Source: Apostichopus japonicus | Taxonomy: Eukaryota; Echinodermata; Holothuroidea; Aspidochirotida; Stichopodidae | Reading direction: 5' to 3' | Length of the DNA stretch: 64,000 bases | Assembly: GCF_037975245.1 (NCBI RefSeq) | Contig: NC_092568.1 | Location: forward strand, 12,425,501 to 12,489,500 | Shown: piece after piece, positions 1-11,258 of the stretch | How positions within the stretch are numbered: the first letter of the stretch is position 1 | Layout of the letters: every line of letters starts with the position of its first letter | Notes under the pieces: generated by a model | What the model was told of the DNA's origin: nothing | The model's input: the letters and a program-made list of their open reading frames with translations, nothing else | The model's database searches: none | Made by a program: the position numbers and the translations under genes

Positions 1-143
1 AAGTTTGGAATATTCAATGAAAAACGTAAATCTGAACATATTCCAAGTATTGTTTTAAGACCATTTTATTGTGTCGCCATTGTGGATTGTTTATGGTTAC
101 ACCTGTTGAGAGATGGTTTGTTTCAAACTGAGTCCCTCTAAGC

Positions 144-512
144 CAGGGGTGGGCAACCTTTTTGAATGAATGGGCCAAATATAAGGGGTGAAAAATTGAC
201 TGGGCCGCACCTAACCAACGACCTGCTGTTGATTTCAAACCTTTGATTCTGAGGAATTTCAAGCAATAGGTGTGTGTACTTAATCTGTATTCACAAAAAC
301 GTAATGTCAATACAGTACAGTTGATAATTAATGGGGATAGTAGGCCTACCTGACAGCATCATTAGTGACAATAAATTCTAAGCAGCTAGCACGTTTTTTG
401 TAATGATGTAAAATAGATTGATATTTTTTCTTTTTCTGGAGACATCTCACGGCTGCAAAAAAATCACTGGCGGGCTGCATGTGGCCCGCGGGCCGTAGGT
501 TGCCCACCCCTG
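144..512. mobile_element. Non-autonomous hAT-type DNA transposon (369 bp)
   Basis: The ends are terminal inverted repeats: the left begins CAGGGGTGGGCAACCT and the right end is its reverse complement, 16 bases identical. The element is flanked by a perfect 8 bp direct repeat, CTCTAAGC, at 136-143 and 513-520. An 8 bp target-site duplication with CAGGGGTGG-type ends is typical of hAT transposons. No transposase reading frame is present, so this is a MITE-like derivative mobilised in trans. Open frames overlapping it are incidental. Confidence 0.88.
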
Positions 513-520
513 CTCTAAGC

Positions 521-1740
521 TGTAGTTTATAGGTACTCACACCATCTGAATCACAAAATTTAATTCGGGGAGATAGAAAGATGTGCAAAAAGTCAACAGC
601 TTGTCAACATTGAGTTACTCACGAAGCTTTCAACATGAAATATTATGTATGGAGCATACAGTATCAGGGTGAAATATATATTGAATGTTCTAAGTGTAGG
701 AGGAGGAAGCACTGTTTGGCTGTGTTGCAGTGATTGTGTAACATATATGTGTTATGATGTTTTCAAGTTCTGTCACAGCTAAGTGAAAGTGTTTGTTAGC
801 CTCTACATGAACTCATACTTGTTAGGTTTAGCTTCATGGATCATTACATAAACTGAAAGCATAAGACCAATGAAACGTAAGAAAAAAAGTTTTAAAAACT
901 TTTTCTGCAAAAAATTATTTACCTAGCAATGCATAGCAGAATGCACACATATTGCTTTACCAGTGCAGTGATGTATATATAATTCTTTTTAATGCACAGA
1001 TATCGTATTACATAAGAGAAAAAAATTCAGAATCTTCAAAAAGTTTCTGTGCCACAAATTTTGAACACTGAATGATTTCCCTAATACTCAATATAAATTC
1101 AATATAAATCTCATAGAGGCGAACCATCAGCATCATGTGAGGTGTCACTATGAAACATGTGTCTGTACGTCATGTATATGTACTCTAATGACAAAAGTGA
1201 CCATGTAATGTAAAGTAATTTAATTTGAGCATGAGGAAGTAAGTTTACAGTTTGCAGATTAAAGATACAGGGAGGGGTTATAATTTAGTTGTTTCCTGTT
1301 GTTGAGGCATCAAGGAGGTTGGGACTAAATTAATGTTGATATAATTGCTGCATGGGGACTTTCAAAATGTTATTCTTTTTTATTTTGTGACAACAAAAGT
1401 ACCATTTTCTGTAGATCTATCAAAGGTTATTGCTGCCAAACAAGTATCTGTAGAGTGTAGTACACAAAATAAAAAAATTACAAGTGTTCTGTCTTGCATA
1501 CATTTCATTCCTAATACTTTTGACGATAGAACTGTAATTTAATTGAAGCATTTTTCAAAATAGTTTGCTGCCAATTTTAATACAATGATGAGACTATTAA
1601 ATATTAAATTAAATATTATTAAATATAAAATATATGATGATACTATTAAAAGTAATGTGTGAAATTAGGGGGAAAACATCATCCTGTTGTGAAATGAACG
1701 AAGATATTGGTTATTTTTGGTTGATTTCTCTCTATTTTAG
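521..1740. other. Noncoding AT-rich stretch, probably last intron of the ANGEL-like gene
   Basis: I recognise no exon here. The stretch ends in a polypyrimidine tract and AG at 1739-1740, the acceptor for the exon at 1741. The AT-rich runs around 1590-1650 (AAATATTAAAT words) are simple low-complexity sequence. Confidence 0.5.
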
Positions 1741-2072
1741 AGGAGGAAGAGCCCTGGAAAGAGGTTGCGTCGTCCAATGGAAGAGGACGAAGTGAGATAA
1801 TCAGACACCCCTTCTCTTTTTCGTCTGTGTATTCCTTAGACAGAGACAACAGAGAAATAACATCAAATCACTCACGGACTAACTGCATGGTAGACTACAT
1901 CTACTATTCGTCATCTTCAAATTGGCCATCCGTTAAAACGAGAGGTGGCTTAGAACTTCTATCGACCCTGCGACTCTTTACGGACGACGAAGCAACAGCG
2001 ATGGGCGGCCTCCCAAACAGAATTTGGTCGTCCGATCATTTTTCGTTGATGGCGTGCTTCTCGCTAAATTGA
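1741..2072 (+). CDS. ANGEL: ANGEL1/2-like protein (CCR4-related EEP family), terminal exon
   Basis: This is the last coding exon, with two bases completing a split codon, then 109 codons and TGA at 2070-2072. The peptide carries the ANGEL C-terminal landmarks in order: HPFSFSSVYSL, NHSRTNCMVDYIYYSS, a GGLELLSTLRLFTDDE segment matching the usual GLKLL-LSLLTE stretch, and GLPNRIWSSDHFSLMACF. The SSDH motif holds the conserved catalytic Asp-His of the endonuclease/exonuclease/phosphatase fold. Family members are related to CCR4 deadenylase and nocturnin; vertebrate ANGEL2 has been described as a 2',3'-cyclic phosphatase. A TTTTAG acceptor precedes the exon. The upstream catalytic exons are outside the window, so activity and ANGEL1 versus ANGEL2 assignment cannot be judged. 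Confidence 0.85.
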
Positions 2073-2339
2073 TCAAAGTTGGATCTCGAGTCTAGGTGGA
2101 AGCGATTAACACATACTGATAGGCCTAACATTTTCTACCGGACAGACTCCCAAATAGTTTGGTCTTCCAATCAATTTTCATTGGTTTGTTAAATGAATAA
2201 GTTTTCTTTCACACACGTATTAGCTTTTCTAAAACATCTGATTAAAATCTTCAGCCATTAGCTCATCCACATGAGATTACTTTCATTGTTAAGAGTTTGT
2301 GCAAAGAAGTCTACATTGGAATAGCAGTGTGAGATGTCA

Positions 2340-2345
2340 AATAAA
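2340..2345 (+). promoter_or_regulatory. Candidate polyadenylation signal of ANGEL-like gene
   Basis: AATAAA lies 267 nt after the stop codon, giving a plausible 3' UTR of about 290 nt. Another AATAAA-type word occurs near 2866, so the true cleavage site is uncertain. Confidence 0.5.
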
Positions 2346-2362
2346 ATATTGTTCTTTATGCC

Positions 2363-3744
2363 CTTTCGGCCGACTGTACTGGATTGTGTACGCTTCTTTT
2401 TTTAGGCTGAAGTGGAATCCTCAACTTCCAGGGACTTAAGAAACGTCCCAATCTAGAAACTTCCATGCTACTAAATTTGCAGTTATCAATGCGGAAGTTC
2501 AATTCAATTAACTTGGAGTTAATGACGCGTGACGAGGTTGCCTTACAATTACCGGTGTGAAGATAAAACAATTCAAGTTGAAACTTAGAAAATATGTTGA
2601 ATTTCCAGTCAACCAAAGGGAATACTTTTATCTCCAAATGTCATTAAGTAGTCGCAATATAATTTTTGGCATGCTGAACTCTTGTGTGTACTGTAGCCTA
2701 ATTTGCATAACAATATGGATGATTTTATTATTGTAATCAAGTAAATTACAGAACAATGTGCTATTTGCATGGATAACAAGACAAGTAGCTTACGTGAGAA
2801 ATGGTAGTATGAAATACTAACAGCTGCCTTTAAAGGGATGTTGCAGTGGCTGAAGTATATGAATCCAATAAAACAGCTGGAAATTTCTGCATCTTAAGGT
2901 CATAGCAAATTTGTATGGCAAAACATATGGATTTAAAAAATTTGGTTGTATTTTATGAATGCATCTTGCAAAAAGCAGGGTGTGTGATGATTTGTTTCTC
3001 TTTTAAATATTTCATTCACTTATTCACAGAGGAAAATAATATTTCTACTAAAAAGTTGTATTTTGATGAAACTGTCGACACAGAGACCTACAGCTATGCA
3101 AACATCCTAAATGTATCAGGTTTCAAAGACAAATCACCAAAAACATAATAGAAAATTAAGCTTATAATTAAGCACTTACAGTGATCAACTCCAGGGAAGA
3201 AACCAAGATTAAGCCAGTTAAAATAGGTTCCAGTCAATCAACTATGTCTTGAGTAATGGGCAAGATATTAAGATGGGGAAGGGGTGGGGTGGGGGGTTCT
3301 ACTCACAGTGTGGCCACCGAACTACCCCTTTATGTATGTCACCTTGCAATCTTTGTATTTCATATGTCATCTTTGTAGAATATTTTATTTCTCATTTTTT
3401 GGGGGTACATTGGTTTCCTTCTGTCATTGATCCACGTTATGTGAGCACCCAAGGATTCTCATGTTTGAATGATACAGGTTATATAAGTAGATCCCTCAGA
3501 AAAATTTAAAACCTGTAAGAATTCTACCAATATTAATCGACGTAGCCTTGCTGCCCACAGAGCAGGTTTAAGTCATCTTTTACTTATCATATCATTTCTG
3601 CTTTGTCTCCTGCATATCATTGTTTACTATGTATGAAGATGACTAACAGTAGTTTCAATTCATATTACAAAATATGTATATGAAAATTGCAATTTAAAAT
3701 TAACGACACATTTTTGGTTTCGATGATAATAGTAACCTTTGCAT
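2363..3744. other. Intergenic, nothing recognised
   Basis: Short open frames exist on both strands (for example 93 codons at 2356-2637, minus), but none has recognisable domains or splice-supported extensions. There are T-rich and G-rich low-complexity runs. Confidence 0.4.
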
Positions 3745-3990
3745 TCATGATTGCGAATATGTGTATGTATGTGTGTGTGAGGGGGTTTGTGACCCCTAGC
3801 TTGTAAACACGATATCTCAAGAAGGGAAGGTCAGACCAATTTCATAGTTGGTGTCTAGAAGTACCACATTGAGTACAAGAAGCATATTGTTTTTGGTGGA
3901 GGTCAAAGGTCATTTGGGGTCACCAGAGGTAAAATTGTGAAACCCTTGTAAACATGTACACCCTCACTATACATTACGTCAGATTCATGA
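3745..3990. repeat. AGGTCA-rich interspersed repeat, copy 1
   Basis: A GT-rich start is followed by a GACCCCTAGCTTGTAAAC-like segment and a GGTGGAGGTCAAAGGTCATT core. Diverged relatives of the core or flank occur at about 20740-20910 and 61210-61610, so this is a dispersed family. The core contains AGGTCAAAGGTCA at 3900-3912, an exact DR1 arrangement of nuclear-receptor half-sites. No coding capacity is visible. The class of the element is unknown to me. Confidence 0.6.
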
Positions 3991-5764
3991 AGAAAACTGC
4001 TACATCATAGAAACCACAATGCATTTTTGCATTCTGGTATTTCCTACTGCATGCACCACTGCTCATTTATTACAGAAATTAATATATGACGTTACTGTCA
4101 TCTGTTGTTGCTTTTTATTTATATTTCATTTCTCTGCTAGATTTACTTACACTGTCATGTAAGACCCCCCCCCCCACACCATGGGATCCTTTGCCTCTAA
4201 CTAGGTAAATTACCTCCAAAATCATGTATTTGAGTCAAGTAATGCCATGTTCATAATTCAGGACCTTAAGACAGCGTCCACTGAAACAAATCCTAGTACA
4301 AATTTCTTTTTGAAAGACAACAAGATTGACTGACGTCATCCTCTTTGTCACTGTACTGACATGTGTTTTTCTTATAGGATGCCCAAATCATTCAAGTTTT
4401 GTAAACTTGCAAATTTGTATTAAGCCTCCAAAGTTGAGCACTAAGCAGATATTCCAACTGCATCGCATTCCAACATGATACAAAGAAATATGTTTGAAGA
4501 CCATTTGCCATTAACTATAACTTTTATTAAAAAGTTGCTAAATTTGGCAAAATCAGTTCATCTGCAAAGAGCCTGTCTAAACATTTGACACACGATACCA
4601 ATGTCGGGCATTTGAACTAAACTGTGCAATGTTTGGTATCCATTGTATGAAGTAGTCTATGACTGGAATATATCATTGTTGACCCTGCAGGCTTAACTAG
4701 GCAGTCTTTCCATTTGTACAAATTGATATATGAATGGTAATTTTGCAGTTATTAAACAAGTAAATGAACAAACATTGTACTATTGAATGTTCTCACACAT
4801 GTCAAATTAATTATTGTGGGAAGCTGGGGACATCAGGAACGGGAGGTGGGGTGGGGGGGGGGGAGAAAGGTGAAGAGGGTCTGAAGTCATTTAAGTACTG
4901 TTTCAATTATTATATCAGCTTAAACAGTGATGCACTGTTAGGTTATCATTATGTTACTAGTTCATGAAGAAGAAAAAAAGGGAGGGGTGAGGGTGGGGAG
5001 AATTGAAAGGAAGAAATAGATGAGACAGTTGTTAGTAGCTTCTCTATTTATTGCAACTCTTTGAGTAATACAGATACAAAATATTTCTTCTAACAACTGC
5101 TTCATTTCATTTTTGATGTTTAGTTTGCAAAAGCCTGTATGTCACTATTGTCAATGGAAAAAAAATGTTTTGAGATAATTATTATTATTACTATCATTAT
5201 TATCATATTCATGAATAGCGTTAGCAAAACTTTATTATACTACAAAAAATTGAACAAAGGTATCTTTTGTATTAAATTGTCTGACAACAATGAATACCAG
5301 AAGAAAAGAATACCCATACTGTGAACTCTAATGATACAATTAAACAATAGTGCAAATGACAATGCAATTTGTCCATATCACAGCTGATTTGACATGGAAG
5401 TGGAAAATGTTCCACAGACTATATGAAGTTGAGTGGATAGTTCTCATTAGATTATGATCTCACTACTCCTCGTGATTGCATAACTGACAGCCTAAATCTA
5501 AAATTTGTAGAGCAGATTCACTAGGAGTCATTCTTACAGAACAACTTAACCTTTCGTTATTTGATCCAACTAAATTTGCTTTATCATATTTGATTATATG
5601 AAGCCTTTGACATGTGACTATACACTTGTATAAGTGGACATCTGTATAGAAAATGTCAGTAAGCATACCAGTGCTACATGCCTTGGCCCGTCCAACCATG
5701 AAATTATTACTCTATGGAAGTCTCAGTTTTGCTCTGGTGGAAAGTGCCATCTGTCGCAAGTGAT
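3991..5764. other. Intergenic with homopolymer tracts
   Basis: Nothing gene-like is visible. There is a C9 tract near 4167 and a G-rich run near 4845-4863. The stretch at 5176-5210 is (ATT)n-like. Confidence 0.4.
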
Positions 5765-5790
5765 CCAATATGTATGTACGTGTATACATA

Positions 5791-5851
<61 letters not shown>

Positions 5852-5891
5852 GTGTACTGTATATATATATATATGTATGTGTGTATATATA

Positions 5892-5924
<33 letters not shown>

Positions 5925-5932
5925 GTATATAC

Positions 5933-5963
<31 letters not shown>

Positions 5964-6103
5964 CATATATGCATATATGTATTTGAAATTGTAGTGAGTT
6001 GGAAAATCAGAACCTTGAAAAACTTCCAGCCTCCACCAGGATTTCGAACCCAGGTAGACTGCTTTAAATGCAGACACCCAAACCAACTAGGCTATGGACC
6101 CAA
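5765..6103 (-). mobile_element. tRNA-derived SINE with (TA)n-expanded tail
   Basis: Read on the minus strand from 6101, the sequence starts GGGTCCATAGCCTAGTTGG, a good pol III A box. A CTGC-7 nt-GCAG stem like an anticodon arm follows, then GGGTTCGAAATCC, a good B box. The acceptor 3' half does not pair with the 5' half, and the anticodon position would read a stop codon, so this is not a working tRNA gene. The body runs through about 5995 and its 3' side merges into a long (TA)/(TATACA) tract, as expected of an expanded SINE tail. Confidence 0.7.
5770..5990. repeat. (TA)n / (TATACA)n microsatellite
   Basis: About 220 bp of TA and TATG/TACA steps give open frames on both strands that encode only Tyr/Ile/Val/His strings. 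It adjoins the SINE body and is best read as its expanded 3' tail. Confidence 0.9.
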
Positions 6104-6814
6104 ATTGAAATCCAGAGGTTCAAAAAAGTAAGGAGGGTCTTGATTACACTGTAGACTTATATATATATCTGTTGGGATGGCTGTCTTAGGAATATATGTG
6201 ACCCAGAGATTTGAGGCTGAAAGGGTCATTTTGCACATTTTTTATAAAAATTTGAAGAATAAATTTGGTTCAGTATTAACACAATGCATTGCCAGTATTA
6301 TTACAACTACGACTAGAAAGGATATGTACATGCAAGTATGGAACGATACAACAAGCTCACACGTAATACACCGCAGCTATAATCAACATACAAGTTTACC
6401 GCAAGACTACAGTTCAAAAAGATTCTTAATAGCTTTGAACAATTTTATAATACCACATCGAATCAAAATCTCTACCATTACCAGAATAATTGGATCCTTG
6501 CCCAAACATTGACTATAAATTATCTTTGATAATGAATACTTAACATATGTTTACACAAACCCATCTTCAATAGTTCCATCCTTAATATTACGCTAAAGCA
6601 GAAGTTAATGTCTGATAAAAATACTTTTAATGATAATATTGACAATGTCTAAAAATTTAACCAACAATAGGAGCATAAGATAGTCTCCTTGATTTTTGTT
6701 TTCACTACAGTACATGAATGTTTACTGGTTAAGTTAAATTACTTCCGTTAAGTTGAACAATTTTTTAATCCACACACATTTTCATTAAGTCATATATCCT
6801 AGCATGTAATTTGA
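6104..6814. other. Intergenic, unassigned
   Basis: A 111-codon plus-strand open frame at 6177-6512 has no family signature I recognise, and composition like its surroundings. No splice or promoter support is visible. Confidence 0.35.
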
Positions 6815-7595
6815 TACTGAAAGTAGCATATGCTATTAAAAAATCATAACAAAATGTGCACCTAAAACTGATACACTGATAAATCCTAGCACAATTACAA
6901 TTAAGTAAACTTGAAGAAGGATACCACAGTCAAAATCTTTACAGGATTCCACCTTGTGGGGTTCAAGCAGCATAGTGCATTTATAGAACCTAGAAGAATA
7001 CAGTTTAATGAAGTTAAAGTAGCATACCACAGTAATAAATCCTTACAGAATCCAATCTTTGTGAACTTAAAGTAGCATACTACATTGATAAATCCTAGCA
7101 GAACACAATTTAGTACACATAAAGTAGCATTTTGTATTAATAAATTCATCCTAACAGAATCTGATCTATGTGTACTTTAAGCTGCATACTATGCTCACAG
7201 GTCTTGGCGGAATAGTTTAGTGAACTTAAAAAAGCATATCACAACATATAATCCAATCTTTGTACACTGAAAGCAGCAAAGTACGTTGATAAGTCCTACC
7301 AGAATACAGTTGAACAAACTAAAACTTAAAACAAAATTAAAAGTAGCATACCACAGTTAATAACTGATTACACAATTCCATCACATGAAAGTTACAGCAA
7401 GATGCTGCATTAATAAATCCTTAAAAGAATTTCTGTGCATTTAGAGCACCATAGAAGCATACTACAGTACATTAATGAGTCGTAGCAGAATACCATGTTG
7501 TGAACTGAGATTGAGTGAACTTAAAATAGTATACTGCATTAATAACTCTAGTAAATCTTGGTCAAAATTAAAGTAGCATATACTGTAGCATTAAA
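6815..7595. repeat. Decayed minisatellite, about 50-65 bp period
   Basis: About a dozen degenerate units share the order AATAAATCCTA(G/C)CAGAAT, then a T-rich middle, then ACTTAAAGTAGCATAC(C/T)AC. Unit length varies because of indels. Frames through it are by-products of the repetition (for example minus strand 6836-7149). Confidence 0.75.
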
Positions 7596-9689
7596 CCTAA
7601 TCATATTTACTTGTTATGATCATAACAAGATACAGCTTACTAGCTTTTAAATTGTATTTACTTTCAAATAATGAAGACCATTTTGCTGGTATTTTCAATC
7701 ATCGCATACCTGTATTTGGTTTAAAATGTAATTAATAATGATGTCAGTAATTCATCTGAATGACAAATTTTGTCAAAATGAAATAGATTTGTTAATAGAC
7801 TTTTCTAATAACTTGAATTAATAAAATACGGATGGTGAATAACAGTTAAAGACAAAAGTAGCTTCACTGAAATACAGTAGGCTAGGCTGGATACATCTGC
7901 TATGAAAGTGTGGTAGGTCAACTATGACTGTTCCTCTGACAGGTTAAATGTTTTCACAGGATATTTCTACACCTGTTGTGACATTAATACAACACACAAA
8001 CTGTACGTTATCAGAAATTCCGATTTGGTTATTTTACGTAGAGAGTACTTCCAATGCCTATTGAACTAGGCTGCCTAATGGTGCTGTTTACAGAACATGA
8101 TACTTGTGTTGTGTCAAAGAATCCAACAGCCACATGATCATTTGGCTTTTAATTTAATTGACATATAACATATATATGTATTTTACATATATGGTAAAAC
8201 TATCCTTACATGATTTGAATCCATTGCATCATGGAATATTAAATATTTTTGTTATGGAATACACTGTGTGTGACATAGCATAAAAAGAAATTATAAAATT
8301 ATACCTTAAACATTCTCATGATTACAATTATTTTAAAAAAACAGCCCTTTTAAAAGACAAATTAAGAATATACTATCCACAACTAAATGAAGACCTTTTC
8401 TACACCCGTGACTTTTTTCTTAATATGACTTCATCTTTGTCAAGGCTATATATATATTGCATGGTCAAACTAGTCGGAGAATCTACAGAGTGTCTAGATT
8501 TTTAGATTCATATTATTTATTTTTCACATATAAGATATATAAATTTTAAAGGATAAGCACCAGTTGATTAAAAATTAAAACGATTTCCAATTCAAAATGT
8601 GAAGAAAAAAAGAAGAAATAGAAACAGGAAGAGATTTACTTCCCTCAAACATATCTAAATTTTGGGCAACATTTGATTTTTCCCTTTTTCTGCCAAACCT
8701 TTGTTTGAGTTGCTTTGAACACAAGAGATTGACAATTATTCGAACAGAAAGCAAACCTCTCCTTTGGCTTCCTATGATTTAAATGAGAAAAATCTATCAC
8801 AAGATCCAAGGCTGGTCCAATAGACATAGAAACAGCTAAAAATTAAAATTATTTTTAAAGTCCTTGAAATCTGAGTTGACCCAATTCTACGGACCAATTT
8901 TAGTGAAACTGACTGGGAAGGTAGTAACTCATCCGTGACACTACTATGAATTGAACATAATTTGAAGAAAAACTTAAAAGAAGGTTGCGAAAGAGTCCTT
9001 CATTATGGATACACATTATTGTATTCTGAAATTTGTCTTGACATAACTGCAGTGAAATGTTTTTTTAAATGGTGGTAAATGTCCAAATATCAGAATTTGA
9101 GCAAATATACTGCTTGTCCTTCAGTAGGTTTGATTAAAGGATGTTGCTAAGGGTCTAAAGACACAACTTCACCTGTGCCACAAAAAGATTTATTGAACCA
9201 AATTGGCTGCTGAATGTAGGAAGAAACTGAGGAATGTTACACATTTAATAATTTAAGTCAAATTTGCCATATGATACAATGCAAACACTAATGCAGCCAA
9301 ATTTGTGGCATTTACTCAATCACAGAAGACGGCTAGATGCTGATGTATATGGATGGAGGCTGCCTACGGGACAACACAACACTCACATAACTTCCTCAAG
9401 AGAATAACAATTGTGCAAAGTTCAGGACTTCTTTTCATGGAGTGTTAATGATAGTGTGTGGAAAAATTGCGGACAACATTATTGAGGATTCGATAATACA
9501 ATCTTAGTCAGTTTGGAAGGACCTGCGCAGTGTAGTTGACAACACGTTAAAGGTCAATCTTATTCAAGTTTCTTATTTAAGTTCAAAATAATTTACAGAA
9601 CAGGGCTGGTTTTTAATTGTCTGGAACAAACTCAGTATCTCGTTGCATGACCAAAATAAATATGTATACATCAAGTAGGCAAATAGTTA
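7596..9689. other. Intergenic, nothing recognised
   Basis: AT-rich sequence with no exon, RNA gene or clear repeat that I can name. Confidence 0.4.
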
Positions 9690-9699
9690 TACCTCCCAT

Positions 9700-9890
9700 T
9701 CAGGGAATAATTTATCCAGTATCACATAGCAAAAAACTATACAAAACGGCCAAATTCCAGAGATGTATAGCAGATTTTATACATAAGCAGGAAGCATATT
9801 ACTTTAGAAGACAAGGGCTTCGGAGCCTTCAAAACCACTACACAAATTTCAACATTAAAATTGGCCTCTGCCATTTTGCATAATTATCGT
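9700..9890. repeat. Diverged dispersed repeat, copy A
   Basis: It starts CAGGGAATAATTTATCCAGT and ends with GGAGCCTTCAAAACCACTAC and AAATTTCAACATTAAAATT. The same start and end blocks recur in the same order at about 29604-29800, with a diverged middle. It lies just past the 3' end of the sulfotransferase gene. Confidence 0.55.
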
Positions 9891-9934
9891 TAAACAACCA
9901 AGTTGGCTCTTTGCTTTGCCAGAGTTTGTATATA

Positions 9935-9940
9935 TTTATT
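9935..9940 (-). promoter_or_regulatory. Candidate polyadenylation signal of sulfotransferase gene
   Basis: AATAAA on the minus strand lies 71 nt beyond the stop codon. Other AT-rich candidates exist further on. Confidence 0.45.
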
Positions 9941-10010
9941 AGTTTTAACCTTTCTGGTCCACTTTCGTGGCGGCATATTGGGGTGCGGACGATTATTTTC
10001 CGTTGGTTTT

Positions 10011-11246
10011 TTACATCCAACTGAATCTGCATGTTTGTGGAAACGTTTGGCAGAGCTTTTGATTGTATGGCTTATAGAACTCCCTCAGTTTCTGAACCAC
10101 AGCCTTGTCGACCTCAGGAAGAACACGTCCTTGATTCTCGTCAGCACAATGGTTAAAAGGACTCGACAGACAATGGAGCTGTTTCTCTGGATTTAAATAC
10201 ATTTTGTCTTCGGTGAAGTACTGACTTACTCGAAGAAATTTTTCGGTCCTTTTCAAGACGGGAACAGGATCGCGTTCAAGTTCTTCGTGATCCACTATCA
10301 AAATCTGAGACGGCGGGAAATATTTCAGCCACCTATCCAAGAAATACGAATAGCAACCAATATATACCAAGGCATTTTCCTGCCGTACTTGTCCCGAAGA
10401 TCTCAGGACAGTTGTCTCAAATGAGCTGTTCAGTAAGAAGTAATAATTGTCTAGGGTCCCATTAAAATCGGCCCATCTGTCCATCAGCTCTGTGCCCTTC
10501 TCGTCCCAAAGGAGTCGTAACTGTAAGAAGTCGTACATGGCTCTCTCGACTGGATCGCGGAGAACCAACACCAGTTTCGTCCTCACTCCGAGGTTGTCCC
10601 GTAGTTTCTTTGGAACTGTGGGGCGCACAAAGTATTTTGGAGTCTTCTCCATCGTGACCTGATTCGCTTTAGACAGCATCATCTGATTCCGGTACCAATC
10701 GATACCCCTCGTCTCCTTTGGTGACCCAAAGAAATGCATTTCTTCCCTGGCGGTGAAGGCTATATCCGGGTGTGTGCGAAGATAGAAATCCAGCTTGCTA
10801 GCACCGCACTGTCTGGTGCCAAAGATGATCGCATCTGGCAGACGCCTGCTGCAGTGTCTAGTTTTTAGAACCTCCTTGTCCCACGGTACCGGCTTGTAAA
10901 CGTTTCCATTTTCAAAGAAGAAGCAGGTCCTATTAATATTGGAGCTATTCACTGACAAGTTCCCAACATGTAAATCAATGCGGGCGGGCAACCCACTTTC
11001 TTTTTTGACTGTTTTAAGTCTTTGATATGGCCTCGCATTGTTGGCCACGATGACACTTGAGTATGCGTACGATCTGTTTGCCAATAAACGTTTCCATCGG
11101 TTGAAGTTATCATGAACTACAGGCTTTTTGATCCCTTGTTTAATTGGGATGGTATATTTCTGACCCCAAAATCGTTGGTAATGACAAAGAACAATGAGAC
11201 ATAGTACTACACAACATGCTAATATGTACCTTTTCTGCACCGCCAT
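10011..11246 (-). CDS. Heparan sulfate 3-O-sulfotransferase-like protein, 411 aa
   Basis: This is a Golgi type II membrane sulfotransferase of the HS3ST/NDST family, which moves sulfate from PAPS to heparan sulfate glucosamine. Residues 7-22 form a hydrophobic signal anchor after a basic MAVQKR start. A stem follows, then the domain from about residue 137: PDAIIFGTRQCGASKL (5'-phosphosulfate loop), AREEMHFF (E169 aligns with the catalytic Glu), GIDWY, TMEKTPKYF (K201), VLVLRDPVERA (3'-phosphate loop), IGCYSYFLDRWLKYFP, C359/C367 (family disulfide) and GRVLPEVD. There are six NxS/T sites at 57, 96, 100, 105, 262 and 273. The start is the first ATG after an in-frame TAG 12 nt upstream and has A at -3 and G at +4. 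Oddities: relative to 3-OST-1, the Lys68 position is Gln146, Arg72 is Ser150, Asp95 is Gly174, and the usual Ser of the 3'-phosphate loop is Tyr238. Family membership is firm; substrate and activity are not. Confidence 0.9.
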   Translation of the reverse strand: MAVQKRYILACCVVLCLIVLCHYQRFWGQKYTIPIKQGIKKPVVHDNFNRWKRLLANRSYAYSSVIVANNARPYQRLKTVKKESGLPARIDLHVGNLSVNSSNINRTCFFFENGNVYKPVPWDKEVLKTRHCSRRLPDAIIFGTRQCGASKLDFYLRTHPDIAFTAREEMHFFGSPKETRGIDWYRNQMMLSKANQVTMEKTPKYFVRPTVPKKLRDNLGVRTKLVLVLRDPVERAMYDFLQLRLLWDEKGTELMDRWADFNGTLDNYYFLLNSSFETTVLRSSGQVRQENALVYIGCYSYFLDRWLKYFPPSQILIVDHEELERDPVPVLKRTEKFLRVSQYFTEDKMYLNPEKQLHCLSSPFNHCADENQGRVLPEVDKAVVQKLREFYKPYNQKLCQTFPQTCRFSWM

Positions 11247-11258
11247 TTTCCACTGTGT

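Noticed and set aside
6030-6101. Functional tRNA gene on the minus strand
   Set aside because: Acceptor ends do not pair and the anticodon position would read a stop codon; it fits a SINE head.
5634-6131. Open frames of 74-165 codons on both strands
   Set aside because: They are translations of a TA-rich microsatellite and SINE (Tyr/Ile/Val strings), not proteins.
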